NCBI RefSeq assembly: GCF_900114385.1
Contig: NZ_FOSW01000002.1
Location: 248,001-312,000 of the forward strand
DNA: 64,000 nt
Direction: 5' to 3'
Source: Geodermatophilus ruber
GTDB lineage: Bacteria > Actinomycetota > Actinomycetes > Mycobacteriales > Geodermatophilaceae
Shown: piece by piece, positions 8,816-17,160 of the stretch
How positions within the stretch are numbered: the first letter of the stretch is position 1
How the letters are laid out: each line of letters begins with the position of its first letter
Notes under the pieces: generated by a model
Seen by the model: only the letters and a program-made list of their open reading frames with translations
Told to the model about the DNA's origin: nothing
Database searches by the model: none
Made by a program: the position numbers and the translations under genes

Positions 8816-9613
8816 ATGGGCACAGCACTGGCAGGCAAGGTCGCGGTCATCACGGGAGGGGCCAGCGGCATCGGGCAGGCCACCGCCGAGCGGTTCGCCG
8901 AGGAGGGCGCCGACATCGTCGTCGGCGACATCGGTCCGGCCGACGAGACCCTGCGGCTGGTCGAGAAGACCGGACGCCGCGTGCTCTACGTGCGCACCGA
9001 CACCACCGTCGAGGCCGACTGCGACGGTCTCGTCGCCGCCGCGGTGGCCGAGTTCGGCCGGGTGGACGTCGGCGTCGCGTCCGCGGGCATCGCCACGGCC
9101 GCCGGACCCAGCAACGTGCAGACCCGGACGGCGAGCAAGGACGCCACCCACGTGGTGAACCTCGACGTGGCGGCGTTCCAGCGGGTGCTGGACGTCAACG
9201 TAACCGGCCTGATGATGACCGGCCGGGCACTGGCGCGGCAGATGCTGGCCCAGGGCACGGGTGGCTCCATCGTCAACATCGCCTCCAGCGCGGCCAAGAT
9301 CCCGCTCGCCGGCGCCTCGCCGTACTGCGTCTCCAAGGCGGGGGCGTGGATGCTCACCAAGGTGATGGCCCTCGAGCTGGCCACCACCGGGATCCGGGTC
9401 AACGCCGTAGGCCCGGGCTACACCGCCACCCCCATGATCGGCGGCATCGAGCAAAACCAGGCCGCCTACGACCTGGCCATGAGCATCACCCCGATGAACC
9501 GGCTCGGCACGCCCGCGGAGATCGCGGCGGCCTGCCTGTTCCTGACGTCGTCGGAGTCCTCCTTCATGACCGGCCAGATGCTGCACCCGGCCGGGGGCCA
9601 GTTCACCGGCTGA
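8816..9613 (+). CDS. SDR family oxidoreductase, copy 1 of duplicated module
   Basis: A 265-residue classical short-chain dehydrogenase. Cofactor motif TGGASGIG starts near residue 14, and the catalytic set is Ser in NIASSAAK and Tyr-x-x-x-Lys in YCVSK. The usual NNAG structural motif reads ASAG, a shared oddity with copy 2 (11737-12528). The acidic residue after beta2 (GDIGPAD) suggests NAD(H). The ATG is preceded by GAGAGGAA. The gene is followed by a strong hairpin and then a binding lipoprotein. The two SDRs match along their entire length, except for a variable stretch near residues 95-110, so they are recent paralogues. It presumably oxidises or reduces the compound recognised by the adjacent binding protein. 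Confidence 0.9.
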   Translation: MGTALAGKVAVITGGASGIGQATAERFAEEGADIVVGDIGPADETLRLVEKTGRRVLYVRTDTTVEADCDGLVAAAVAEFGRVDVGVASAGIATAAGPSNVQTRTASKDATHVVNLDVAAFQRVLDVNVTGLMMTGRALARQMLAQGTGGSIVNIASSAAKIPLAGASPYCVSKAGAWMLTKVMALELATTGIRVNAVGPGYTATPMIGGIEQNQAAYDLAMSITPMNRLGTPAEIAAACLFLTSSESSFMTGQMLHPAGGQFTG

Positions 9614-9639
9614 CCGACCGCACCGACGAGCGCACGGCA

Positions 9640-9679
9640 CGCGCCGGGCGGGGAGCCCGCTAGCTCCCCGCCCGGCGCG
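9640..9679 (+). terminator. GC-rich hairpin after SDR copy 1
   Basis: Perfect 15-bp stem (9640-9654 with 9665-9679) and a 10-nt loop, starting 27 bp after the SDR stop codon. There is no T-run, as is common in high-GC actinobacteria. It separates the SDR transcript from the binding-protein gene that follows. Confidence 0.65.
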
Positions 9680-9736
9680 TCGTCGTCTCCACGTCCCTGC
9701 AGGTCACACGTCCCTCGTCCCGAACCACCGCAGTGT

Positions 9737-9776
9737 GAGGCAGACCACTGCCCGCGCTCCCGAGGTGGTCTGCCTC
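9737..9776 (+). promoter_or_regulatory. Inverted repeat upstream of binding-protein gene 1 (candidate operator)
   Basis: The 12-bp arms GAGGCAGACCAC (9737-9748) and GTGGTCTGCCTC (9765-9776) are perfect complements separated by 16 bp. The surrounding DNA (from GCAGTGTGA to CCGTTGT) resembles DNA at 11603-11660 upstream of the second module. Retention in both modules suggests a regulator binding site or a leader hairpin controlling the binding-protein modules. Confidence 0.5.
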
Positions 9777-9853
9777 CCGTTGTCGCTGCTGCCGCGACCC
9801 GACAGGTTCCTTGCCACGAATCGGCGCAGACCCGACTTCTCTTGGAGGCTCAC

Positions 9854-11431
9854 GTGAGCGGTACGACGTTGTCCGCCCGCAGGTCAGCACGACCACGGCG
9901 GTGGTGGATCGGGCTGCTGTCGGTGCTGGCGCTGCTGCTGTCCGCCTGTGGGAGCGGGGCCACGGCCAGCGGTGGTAGTGCGGGGGAGATCGACCCGAAC
10001 GGCACCTTCCGCTACGTGTTCGTGCAGAACCCCTCGACGTTCGACCCGCACCGGTCGGCTAACCCGTGGGACATGATCTTCTTCCGGCTGGTCTACGACC
10101 AGCTGATCATGCTGGACGAGAACGACGAGCTGGCGCCGCAGCTGGCCACCTCGTGGGAGTTCGTGGACGACGAGACCGCGCTGGAGATGGAGCTGCGTGA
10201 CGACGTCACCTTCATCGACGGGACGCCGTTCAACGCCGAGGCGGTCAAGGCCAACCTGGAGCGGGCCAAGACGCTGGAGACCGGCACGCTGAAGGGGCAG
10301 CTGGCTCGGGTCGAGTCGGTGGAGGCGGTCGAGGAGTTCAAGGTCCGGATCAACCTCAACGGCCCCGGCGGTGACCTGCCGGCGCTGTTCTCCGCCACAG
10401 CCGGCACCATGATCAGCCCGGCGGCGTTCGGCAACCCGGACCTGGACCAGAAGCCTGTGGGCTCCGGCATGGCGACGCTGGTGGAGTACGTCCCCGGGCA
10501 GGTGTCGAAGTATGACCGCAACGAGGAGTACTGGGACCCCGAGGCGGCGAAGGCCGCGCACTACGAGATCCTCGTGCAGACCTCGGCCACGACGCGGTTC
10601 AACATGCTGCAGACCGGCCAGGCGGAGCTGACCTACCTCGACCCGTCGCAGGCGGAGCAGGCGGAGGCGGCGGGGCTGAACTCCGCGCCGTCGAAGAGCC
10701 TGTCGATCATGTCGATGTACATGAACACCGGGAAGCCGCCGTTCGACGACATCCGGGTGCGCCAGGCCATGGAGCACGCGGTCGACCGGCAGGCGATCGT
10801 CGACGGGGTGTTCTTCGGCCTGGGCGAGCCGGTGGCCCAGTACATGCCGCCGGACCACTGGGCGTACAACCCCGACGTCACCCCCGACGACCCGGAGTAC
10901 GGGTACGACCCGGAGCGGGCCCGCGAGCTGCTGGCCGAGGCCGGCTACCCCGACGGCGTCGACTTCGAGATGCTCGTCCCGAGCCTGGACGACCACCGGG
11001 CCGTGGCCGAGGCGTTGGTGCCGATGCTCGCCGAGGTGGGCCTGCGGGCGACCACGCGGGTGGTGGAGTCGCCGACCACCGGCGTGACCTTCTACGGCCG
11101 CCAGGAGGGCAACGTGTTCCCCGGCATGGGTGCGCCCTTCGCCGACCCCACGCTGCCCTACCAGGCCAGCCTGCCCGGCCAGTTCTCCAACCCGTGGAAC
11201 ACCACGACCGACGAGTTCCAGCAGGCGTGGATGGACGCGCTCAGCGGGGCGACCCGCGAGGCCCGGGTCGACGCGATCCACCGGATGGTCGAGGCGGAGA
11301 AGGGGATCCGGAAGAACTTCCCGATCCACGCGCACTTCCCGCCCAGCGCCTGGACCGACCGGGCCGTCTTCCCCGAGGGCTACGAACCGGCCTACGCCCC
11401 GACCTTCCGCGGGGTGGGCGTCACCGCCTGA
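9854..11431 (+). CDS. ABC transporter solute-binding lipoprotein (SBP family 5), copy 1
   Basis: A 525-residue extracytoplasmic binding protein of the DppA/OppA family. The signal peptide has a twin-Arg-like basic start, a hydrophobic core and a lipobox LSAC with Cys32, so the protein is membrane-anchored on the outer face. Family landmarks include NPSTFDPHRS near the N-terminus, DDVTFIDGTPFNAEAVK in the middle and VRQAMEHAVDRQAIVDGVFF later. I chose GTG 9854 because GGAGG lies just upstream and the second copy starts at the same codon context (GTG AGC GGT ACG). It should deliver solute to the ABC permeases at 3.6-5.5 kb. The paralogue is nearly identical in long stretches but differs near the C-terminus, consistent with altered ligand preference. 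Confidence 0.92.
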   Translation: MSGTTLSARRSARPRRWWIGLLSVLALLLSACGSGATASGGSAGEIDPNGTFRYVFVQNPSTFDPHRSANPWDMIFFRLVYDQLIMLDENDELAPQLATSWEFVDDETALEMELRDDVTFIDGTPFNAEAVKANLERAKTLETGTLKGQLARVESVEAVEEFKVRINLNGPGGDLPALFSATAGTMISPAAFGNPDLDQKPVGSGMATLVEYVPGQVSKYDRNEEYWDPEAAKAAHYEILVQTSATTRFNMLQTGQAELTYLDPSQAEQAEAAGLNSAPSKSLSIMSMYMNTGKPPFDDIRVRQAMEHAVDRQAIVDGVFFGLGEPVAQYMPPDHWAYNPDVTPDDPEYGYDPERARELLAEAGYPDGVDFEMLVPSLDDHRAVAEALVPMLAEVGLRATTRVVESPTTGVTFYGRQEGNVFPGMGAPFADPTLPYQASLPGQFSNPWNTTTDEFQQAWMDALSGATREARVDAIHRMVEAEKGIRKNFPIHAHFPPSAWTDRAVFPEGYEPAYAPTFRGVGVTA

Positions 11432-11485
11432 ACCCGGCGCGGGCGGGCTCGACCGGGCCCGCCCGCGGCCGGACGACGCACCGGG

Positions 11486-11517
11486 ACGGCCGGGCGGGGT
11501 GCACCCCGCCCGGCCGT
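11486..11517 (+). terminator. 32-bp perfect palindrome after binding-protein gene 1
   Basis: Positions 11486-11517 read identically on both strands, giving a stem of up to 15-16 bp with essentially no loop before breathing. It lies 55 bp after the stop codon of the binding protein and has no T-run. It is most likely a terminator or mRNA-stabilising hairpin closing module 1. Confidence 0.6.
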
Positions 11518-11602
11518 CGTCGTCCCCGCTGCCGGCGGGACGAGTGCGCTGCTCAGGGCCGCGCGACGGTGCCCGCCGGCCCGGACAGTGGCTGCCTGTC
11601 GG

Positions 11603-11660
11603 CAGTGTGACGCGCACCATGATGCGGCCTCCGAAGGTGGTCGCCGTTCCGTTGTTCGGG
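11603..11660 (+). promoter_or_regulatory. Upstream element of module 2, similar to that upstream of binding-protein gene 1
   Basis: This stretch shares GCAGTGTGA, then an ACCA half-site, CCGA-GGTGGTC and CCGTTGT in the same order and spacing as 9731-9785. The dyad here is imperfect. It precedes SDR copy 2 rather than a binding protein, so the duplication breakpoints are not simple. Read by eye; an alignment score is needed. Confidence 0.45.
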
Positions 11661-11736
11661 TCTTCCGCACCCAGCAGATTCGACGGGGACGAGAAGCGAT
11701 GCGACCGGCTCCGGCCCGGTCGCCGAGGAGGACGGC

Positions 11737-12528
11737 ATGGGCCACGCACTGCACGACCGGGTCGCGGTGATCACCGGCGGGGCAAGCGGCATCGGCCGGG
11801 CCACCGCGGTGCGGTTCGCCGAGGAGGGCGCCGACGTCGTGATCGGCGACGTCCAGCCCGGCGACGAGACCCTGCGACTGGTGGAGAAGGCCGGCCGGCG
11901 CGCGCTCTACGTGCGCACCGACACCACGCTGGAGGCCGACTGCGACGCGCTGGTCGCCGCCGCGGTCGCCGAGTTCGGCCGGGTGGACGTCGGCGTCGCC
12001 TCGGCCGGGGTCTCCTCCGCGGCCTCCGACGCCGACCGGGTCGCGCGCCTGGAGAGCGACGCCGGCCACGTGACCACGCTGTCGACGGCGGCGTTCCAGC
12101 GCGTCATGGACATCAACGTGACGGGCGTGATGATGACCAGCCGGGCGTTGGCCCGGCAGATGCTCGCCCAGGGCACCGCCGGCTCGATCATCACCATCGC
12201 CTCCACCGCGGCCAAGATCCCGATCGCCGGGGCGGCGCCCTACTGCGTGTCCAAGGCCGGTGTCTGGATGCTGACCAAGGTCATGGCCCTCGAGCTGGCC
12301 ACCACCGGCATCCGGGTCAACTCCGTCGGCCCCGGCTTCACCACGACGCCGATGTGGGACGTCGCGGAGGACAGCCCCTCCCACCAGTGGGCCATGAGCA
12401 TCACGCCGATGCACCGGAACGGGACGCCGGAGGAGCAGGCGGCGGCCTGCCTGTTCCTCGCCAGTGACGAGTCCTCATTCGTGACCGGCCAGATCCTGCA
12501 CCCGGCCGGCGGCCAGTTCACCGACTGA
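11737..12528 (+). CDS. SDR family oxidoreductase, copy 2 of duplicated module
   Basis: A 263-residue classical SDR with TGGASGIG, catalytic Ser in IASTAAK, YCVSK (Tyr-x-x-x-Lys) and the same ASAG replacement of NNAG seen in copy 1. The two copies are mostly identical outside a variable patch around residues 95-115 and the substrate loop after GPGFTTTP, where this copy has WDVAEDSPSH instead of IGGIEQNQA. That loop normally closes over the substrate, so specificity may differ. The gene is followed after 35 bp by binding-protein copy 2, giving a tight SDR-SBP pair. The start ATG follows GAGGAGG. Confidence 0.9.
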   Translation: MGHALHDRVAVITGGASGIGRATAVRFAEEGADVVIGDVQPGDETLRLVEKAGRRALYVRTDTTLEADCDALVAAAVAEFGRVDVGVASAGVSSAASDADRVARLESDAGHVTTLSTAAFQRVMDINVTGVMMTSRALARQMLAQGTAGSIITIASTAAKIPIAGAAPYCVSKAGVWMLTKVMALELATTGIRVNSVGPGFTTTPMWDVAEDSPSHQWAMSITPMHRNGTPEEQAAACLFLASDESSFVTGQILHPAGGQFTD

Positions 12529-12563
12529 GCCAGACCCCGGCCACACAATCCTGGAGGTTCGTA

Positions 12564-14138
12564 GTGAGCGGTACGACGTCGTCCGTCCGCAGGCCCCGGC
12601 GACAGCGCCTGTGGGTCGGCCTGCTGTCGGTCCTGGCCCTGGTGCTCTCCGCCTGTGGCGGCGGGACCACGGCGAACAGCGGCAGCACCGGCGGTGAGAT
12701 CGACCCGAACGGCACCTTCCGCTACGTGTTCGTGCAGAACCCCTCGACGTTCGACCCGCACCGGTCGGGCAACGCCTGGGACATGATCTTCTTCCGGCTG
12801 GTCTACGACCAGTTGATCATGCTGGACGAGAACGACGAGCTGGCGCCGCAGCTGGCCACCTCGTGGGAGTTCGTCGACGGCGAGACCGCGCTGGTGATGG
12901 AGCTGCGCGACGACGTGACGTTCATCGACGGGACGCCGTTCAACGCCGAGGCGGTCAAGGCCAACCTGGAGCGGGCCAAGACGCTGGAGACCAGCACGCT
13001 GAAGGGGCAGCTGGCCCGGGTGGAGTCCGTCGAGGTCGTCGACGAGTTCACCGTGCGGCTGAACCTGAACGGTCCCGGCGGTGACCTGCCCAACCTGTTC
13101 ACCGACCGGCTGGGCAGCATGATCAGCCCGGCGGCATTCGACAACCCGGATCTCGACCAGAACCCGGTCGGCTCCGGCATGGCGACGCTGGTGGAGTACG
13201 TGCCGGGGCAGGTGTCGAAGTACGACCGCAATGAGGAGTACTGGGACCCCGAGGCGGCGAAGGCCGCGCACTACGAGATCCTCGTGCAGACCTCGGCGAC
13301 CACCCGGTTCAACATGCTGCAGACCGGCCAGGCGGAGCTGACCTACCTCGACCCCTCACAGGCCGATCAGGCGGAGGCGGCGGGGCTGAACTCCGCGCCG
13401 TCGAAGAGCCTGTCGGTCATGTCGATCAACATGAACGTCGGGAAGCCGCCGTTCGACGACATCCGGGTACGCCAGGCGCTGCAGCACGCGATCGACCGGC
13501 AGGCGATCGTCGACGGGGTGTTCTTCGGCCTCGGGGAGCCGGTCGCGCAGTTCATGCCGCCGGACCACTGGGCCTACGACCCGGACGTCACGCCCGAGGG
13601 GGAGTACGGGTACGACCCCGAGCGGGCGCGGGAGCTGCTGGCCGAGGCCGGCTACCCCGACGGCGTCGAGTTCGAGTGGCTGGTCCCGAGCCTGGACGAC
13701 CACCGGGCCGTGGCCGAGGCGCTGGTGCCGATGCTCGCCGAGGTCGGGATGACCGCCCACACGCGGGTCATCGAGGCGCCCACCACCCCGGTCACCTTCT
13801 ACGGCCGCCAGGAGGGCAACGTCTACAACGGCATGGGTGCACCGTTCGCCGACCCGACGGTGCAGTACCAGAACTACCTGCCCGGGGCGTTCCGCAACCC
13901 GTGGAACGTCTCCAGCCCGGAGTTCCAGCAGGCCTGGCTGGACGCGCTGTCCGGCACGACGCCGGAGGAGCGCATCCCGGCGCTCCACCGGATGGTGGAG
14001 GCGGAGAAGGAGATCATGATCTCCTTCCCGCTCCACGCGCACTTCCCGCCCAGCGCCTGGACCGACCGGGCCGTGTTCCCCGAGGGCTACGAGCCGGCCT
14101 ACGCGCCCACCTTCCGCGGCGTCGGCGTCACGGCCTGA
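12564..14138 (+). CDS. ABC transporter solute-binding lipoprotein (SBP family 5), copy 2
   Basis: A 524-residue DppA-type lipoprotein with lipobox LSAC following a basic, hydrophobic signal sequence. It starts at GTG with GGAGG upstream. Long blocks are identical to copy 1, including NPSTFDPHRS, the DDVTFIDGTPFNAEAVK block and the ending PEGYEPAYAPTFRGVGVTA. Differences cluster in TDRLGSMISPAAFDNPD and YNGMGAPFADPTVQYQNY, regions that may line the ligand cleft. No second set of permeases or ATPases is present, so both binding proteins probably feed the single transporter at 3.6-7.6 kb. Confidence 0.92.
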   Translation: MSGTTSSVRRPRRQRLWVGLLSVLALVLSACGGGTTANSGSTGGEIDPNGTFRYVFVQNPSTFDPHRSGNAWDMIFFRLVYDQLIMLDENDELAPQLATSWEFVDGETALVMELRDDVTFIDGTPFNAEAVKANLERAKTLETSTLKGQLARVESVEVVDEFTVRLNLNGPGGDLPNLFTDRLGSMISPAAFDNPDLDQNPVGSGMATLVEYVPGQVSKYDRNEEYWDPEAAKAAHYEILVQTSATTRFNMLQTGQAELTYLDPSQADQAEAAGLNSAPSKSLSVMSINMNVGKPPFDDIRVRQALQHAIDRQAIVDGVFFGLGEPVAQFMPPDHWAYDPDVTPEGEYGYDPERARELLAEAGYPDGVEFEWLVPSLDDHRAVAEALVPMLAEVGMTAHTRVIEAPTTPVTFYGRQEGNVYNGMGAPFADPTVQYQNYLPGAFRNPWNVSSPEFQQAWLDALSGTTPEERIPALHRMVEAEKEIMISFPLHAHFPPSAWTDRAVFPEGYEPAYAPTFRGVGVTA

Positions 14139-14244
14139 TCTCCGGGCGCGGGCGGACGGGGAACGTGCCCCGCCCGCGCCCGGTGCACGACCTCAGCATC
14201 GACCGGCCCCAGCCGCTCGGCGGCACATCCCGGACCACCGATCC

Positions 14245-14268
14245 CGGCGGCGCACCGTAGCGCCGCCG
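14245..14268 (+). promoter_or_regulatory. Perfect hairpin just upstream of SDR 3
   Basis: A 9-bp GC-only stem (CGGCGGCGC / GCGCCGCCG) with a 6-nt loop ends a few bases before the ribosome-binding site GAGAGG of the next gene. It could terminate the binding-protein transcript or act as a leader structure. There is no T-run. Confidence 0.45.
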
Positions 14269-14288
14269 TCCCGAGAGGAAGTCAGCGC

Positions 14289-15080
14289 ATGCGTCTCGAG
14301 GGCAAGGTCGCGGTCATCACCGGGGGCGGCTCCGGCATCGGCGCCGCCACCGCGGAGGCGTTCACCCGCGAGGGCGCCCGTGTGGTCATCGCCGACATCG
14401 ACGCCGCCGCGGGGGAGTCCGTGGCCAAGGCGCTGCGGGCGGCCGGCGGAACGATCGACTTCCTCGAGGCCGACGCCTCCGGGCAGGCCGATCTGGAGCG
14501 GGTCATCGGGTTTGCGACGAGCACCCACGGCCGCCTCGACGTCCTGCACAACAATCACGTCTCGTTCGAGGCCGGGCGGATCGGCGACCTGACGTGGGAC
14601 GGGCTGCGCCGCTCGCTGGACGTCGGGCTGGTCTCGTACTGGTACGCGACCAAGCTGGCCCTGGAACCGATGCTGGCTCAGGGTCGCGGGTCGATCGTGA
14701 ACACCGCCTCGGTCTCCGGGCTGGCCGGGGACTTCGGGCTCGGCGCCTACAACATGCTCAAGGCCGGCGTCGTGAACCTGTCCCGCGTCACCGGCATTGA
14801 GTACGCCCGCAAGGGCGTGCGGTGCAACGCGGTCTGCCCCGGCCCGATCGGGACGCCGCCCATCGACCGGCTGCACGACGCCGCGCCGGCGACGTGGGAG
14901 GCCATCCGGGAGGCCATCCCCATGGGCCGCTACGGGCGGGCCGAGGAGATCGCCGCCGCCGTCCTGTTCCTGGCCTCCGACGAGTCCAGTTTCGTCACCG
15001 GCACCCACCTGGTCGCCGACGGCGGGCTGTGGGCGCACTCGGGGATGCCGCCGATCGGCGGCCTCGGGCCGGACTTCTGA
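14289..15080 (+). CDS. SDR family oxidoreductase 3
   Basis: A 263-residue classical short-chain dehydrogenase with TGGGSGIG, the acidic ADIDA after beta2 (NAD preference) and catalytic Ser in TASVSG. Tyr-x-x-x-Lys appears as YNMLK, and a C-terminal GGLWAHSG replaces the usual GG(Y/W). The NNAG motif reads NNHV, unusual but compatible with the fold. It is not close to the duplicated SDR pair. It leads the second part of the cluster and is followed by a luciferase-like monooxygenase 22 bp later. It is likely to oxidise an alcohol intermediate; the substrate is unknown. Confidence 0.9.
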   Translation: MRLEGKVAVITGGGSGIGAATAEAFTREGARVVIADIDAAAGESVAKALRAAGGTIDFLEADASGQADLERVIGFATSTHGRLDVLHNNHVSFEAGRIGDLTWDGLRRSLDVGLVSYWYATKLALEPMLAQGRGSIVNTASVSGLAGDFGLGAYNMLKAGVVNLSRVTGIEYARKGVRCNAVCPGPIGTPPIDRLHDAAPATWEAIREAIPMGRYGRAEEIAAAVLFLASDESSFVTGTHLVADGGLWAHSGMPPIGGLGPDF

Positions 15081-15102
15081 GCCGGGGCGGAGGAGGACTT
15101 CC

Positions 15103-16365
15103 GTGAAGTTCCACTGGTTCGCCGAGGCGACCTACGACGACCTGCCGGAGGTGTTCCCGCAGCGCCACCAGAGCGGCAGCGTCGACTACCCGGCCGCGCT
15201 CGTCGACTCTGCTCGCGTCGGGGCCAACTACCGGATGCAGATCCGGCTGATGCAGCAGGCCGACCGGCTCGGCTGGGACGGCCTGGCCGTCAACGAGCAC
15301 CACCAGTCCACGTTCGCCATGACGCCGTCGCCGAACCTGATGGCGGCCAGCCTGGCCGGCACCACCGAGAACGCGGCCATCCTGGTCATCGGCGACTCCC
15401 TCGCCCTCTACAACCCGCCGGTCCGGGTCGCGGAGGAGATGGCCTACCTCGACTGCCTGTCCGAGGGCCGGGTCATCGCCGGCTTCGTGTTCGGGACGCC
15501 GATGGACACTGCGTTCGCCTACGGCGTGCCACCCGCCGAGCTGCGCGACCGGTTCCACGAGGCGCGCCGGCTGATCACCCGGGCGTGGACCGAGCCGGAG
15601 CCGTTCGCCTTCAACGGCACCTACACGAAGCTCCGGTACGTCAACACCCTGCCCCGGCCGGTGCAGGCCATGCCGCCGGTGTGGGTCCCCGGCACCGGCA
15701 GCGTGGAGACCTGGGACCTCGTCCTGGACGAGAACTACTGCTACGGCTACCTGTCCTTCTTCGGGCTGGCCAACGCCCGGCCGATCGTCGCGGGCTTCTG
15801 GGACCGGGTGGAGCAGCGCGGGCTGGATCCCAACCCGTACCGGATGGCCTTCACCCAGCTGGTCTGTGTGGCCGACACCGACGCCGAGGCCGAGGCGCGC
15901 TACGCCGAGGCGGTCCGCTACTTCTTCACCCGCCAGAAGGGGGCGCCGCACTACGGCGCGCCGCCCGGGTACACGTCGCAGGCCTCGCAGCGGGAGGCGC
16001 TCGACCGGGCCAAGGGGGTCAGCCCGGAGACCCGGCTCAAGGCCACGCGGGGCGAGCTGTCGTTCTGGGAGTACGACGAGCTCGGGTTCATCGTCGCCGG
16101 CACCCCCGAGCGGGTCCGCCAGCGCCTGCGCGAGCTGGCCACCGAGCTGCGTATCGGCCAGCTGATCACCTGCATGCACATGGGCAACCTCCCCGAGGAG
16201 ACCGCCGCCATGAACAACGAGTTGTTCGGCACCCAGGTGGCGCCGTACCTGCGAGATCTGTGGGCCGACCACGAGGACCACTGGACTCCCGCGGTCAGTC
16301 AGCACCGGGTCGCGGCCCACGCGCCCCGGATCCCCGTTCCGAGCCGTCAGGAGAGCACGCGATGA
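15103..16365 (+). CDS. Luciferase-like flavin-dependent monooxygenase 1
   Basis: A 420-residue LLM-class flavin oxidoreductase of the bacterial-luciferase/alkanesulfonate-monooxygenase fold (TIM barrel). Features are the N-terminal KFHWFAEATY, the helix LMQQADRLGWDGLAVNEHH that is common in this family, and a long C-terminal domain with SFWEYDELGFIVAGTPERV. Such enzymes use reduced FMN and O2 to insert oxygen (Baeyer-Villiger, epoxidation or hydroxylation). No flavin reductase is encoded nearby. GTG 15103 follows GGAGGAGG. Its stop overlaps the start of an alpha/beta hydrolase, suggesting a lactone- or ester-forming step followed by hydrolysis. A clear paralogue lies at 18327. Confidence 0.88.
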   Translation: MKFHWFAEATYDDLPEVFPQRHQSGSVDYPAALVDSARVGANYRMQIRLMQQADRLGWDGLAVNEHHQSTFAMTPSPNLMAASLAGTTENAAILVIGDSLALYNPPVRVAEEMAYLDCLSEGRVIAGFVFGTPMDTAFAYGVPPAELRDRFHEARRLITRAWTEPEPFAFNGTYTKLRYVNTLPRPVQAMPPVWVPGTGSVETWDLVLDENYCYGYLSFFGLANARPIVAGFWDRVEQRGLDPNPYRMAFTQLVCVADTDAEAEARYAEAVRYFFTRQKGAPHYGAPPGYTSQASQREALDRAKGVSPETRLKATRGELSFWEYDELGFIVAGTPERVRQRLRELATELRIGQLITCMHMGNLPEETAAMNNELFGTQVAPYLRDLWADHEDHWTPAVSQHRVAAHAPRIPVPSRQESTR

Positions 16366-17135
16366 CCACGCTGGAGATCCCGAACATCGGGACGTTCGAC
16401 ATCGAACTGCTGGAGGAGGGGAGCGGGGCCCCGCTGCTCTACCTGCACGGGTACGAGCGGCACCCGGGCACCGCCGGCTTCCTCACGCGGCTGGCCGAGA
16501 ACCGCCGGGTGCTCGCGCCCGAGCAGCCCGGGTACGGCCGGTCCACCGGCTTCGAGAACTTCACCGACGTCATCGACGTCGCCCTCTACCACCGGGAGCT
16601 GCTGGAGTCCCTGGGTGTCGAGGACGTCGACGTCGTCGGTCACTCGCTGGGCGGGATGTTCGCCGCGGAGCTGGCGGCCATCGCCCCGCAGCTGGTCCGC
16701 CGCCTGGTGCTGGTCAACCCCTTCGGCATCTGGCTGGACGACGAGCCGACGCTGGACCCCTTCGGCCCGGCGGCCGAGGTGAAGGCGGCCAAGTGGCACG
16801 GCGAGGCGCCCAAGGACGAGCCGACGAACTTCGTGCCCGACCCCGACGACCCGCACGCGGCCATCCTGTTCAGCGCCCAGAACCTCGGCTCGGCCACCAA
16901 GTTCATGTGGCCGATCGCCGACCGGGGGCTGCGCCGCCGGCTGCCGCTGATCGACGCGCCGACGCTGGTGGTGCACGGCACCTCCGACGGGTTGCTGCCG
17001 GTGTCCTACGCGGACGAGTTCGTGCGCCTGATCCCCAACGCGGAGCTCGCCCTCATCGACGCCGCCGGCCACTACCCGATGGTCGAGCAGGAGGACGAGT
17101 TCGTGTCGGTGGTCAGCAAGTTCCTGGACGCCTGA
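16362..17135 (+). CDS. Alpha/beta hydrolase
   Basis: A 257-residue alpha/beta hydrolase with nucleophile elbow GHSLGG (Ser near residue 92), acid Asp in HGTSDGLLP and the catalytic His in AAGHYPM. It belongs to the broad epoxide-hydrolase/meta-cleavage-hydrolase group. ATG 16362 overlaps the monooxygenase stop (ATGA), so the two are translationally coupled. Coupling to a flavin monooxygenase suggests that it opens the ester or lactone that enzyme could form, but this is inference. Confidence 0.88.
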   Translation: MTTLEIPNIGTFDIELLEEGSGAPLLYLHGYERHPGTAGFLTRLAENRRVLAPEQPGYGRSTGFENFTDVIDVALYHRELLESLGVEDVDVVGHSLGGMFAAELAAIAPQLVRRLVLVNPFGIWLDDEPTLDPFGPAAEVKAAKWHGEAPKDEPTNFVPDPDDPHAAILFSAQNLGSATKFMWPIADRGLRRRLPLIDAPTLVVHGTSDGLLPVSYADEFVRLIPNAELALIDAAGHYPMVEQEDEFVSVVSKFLDA

Positions 17136-17160
17136 GCGGGATCGACGGAGGAGAGACGCC

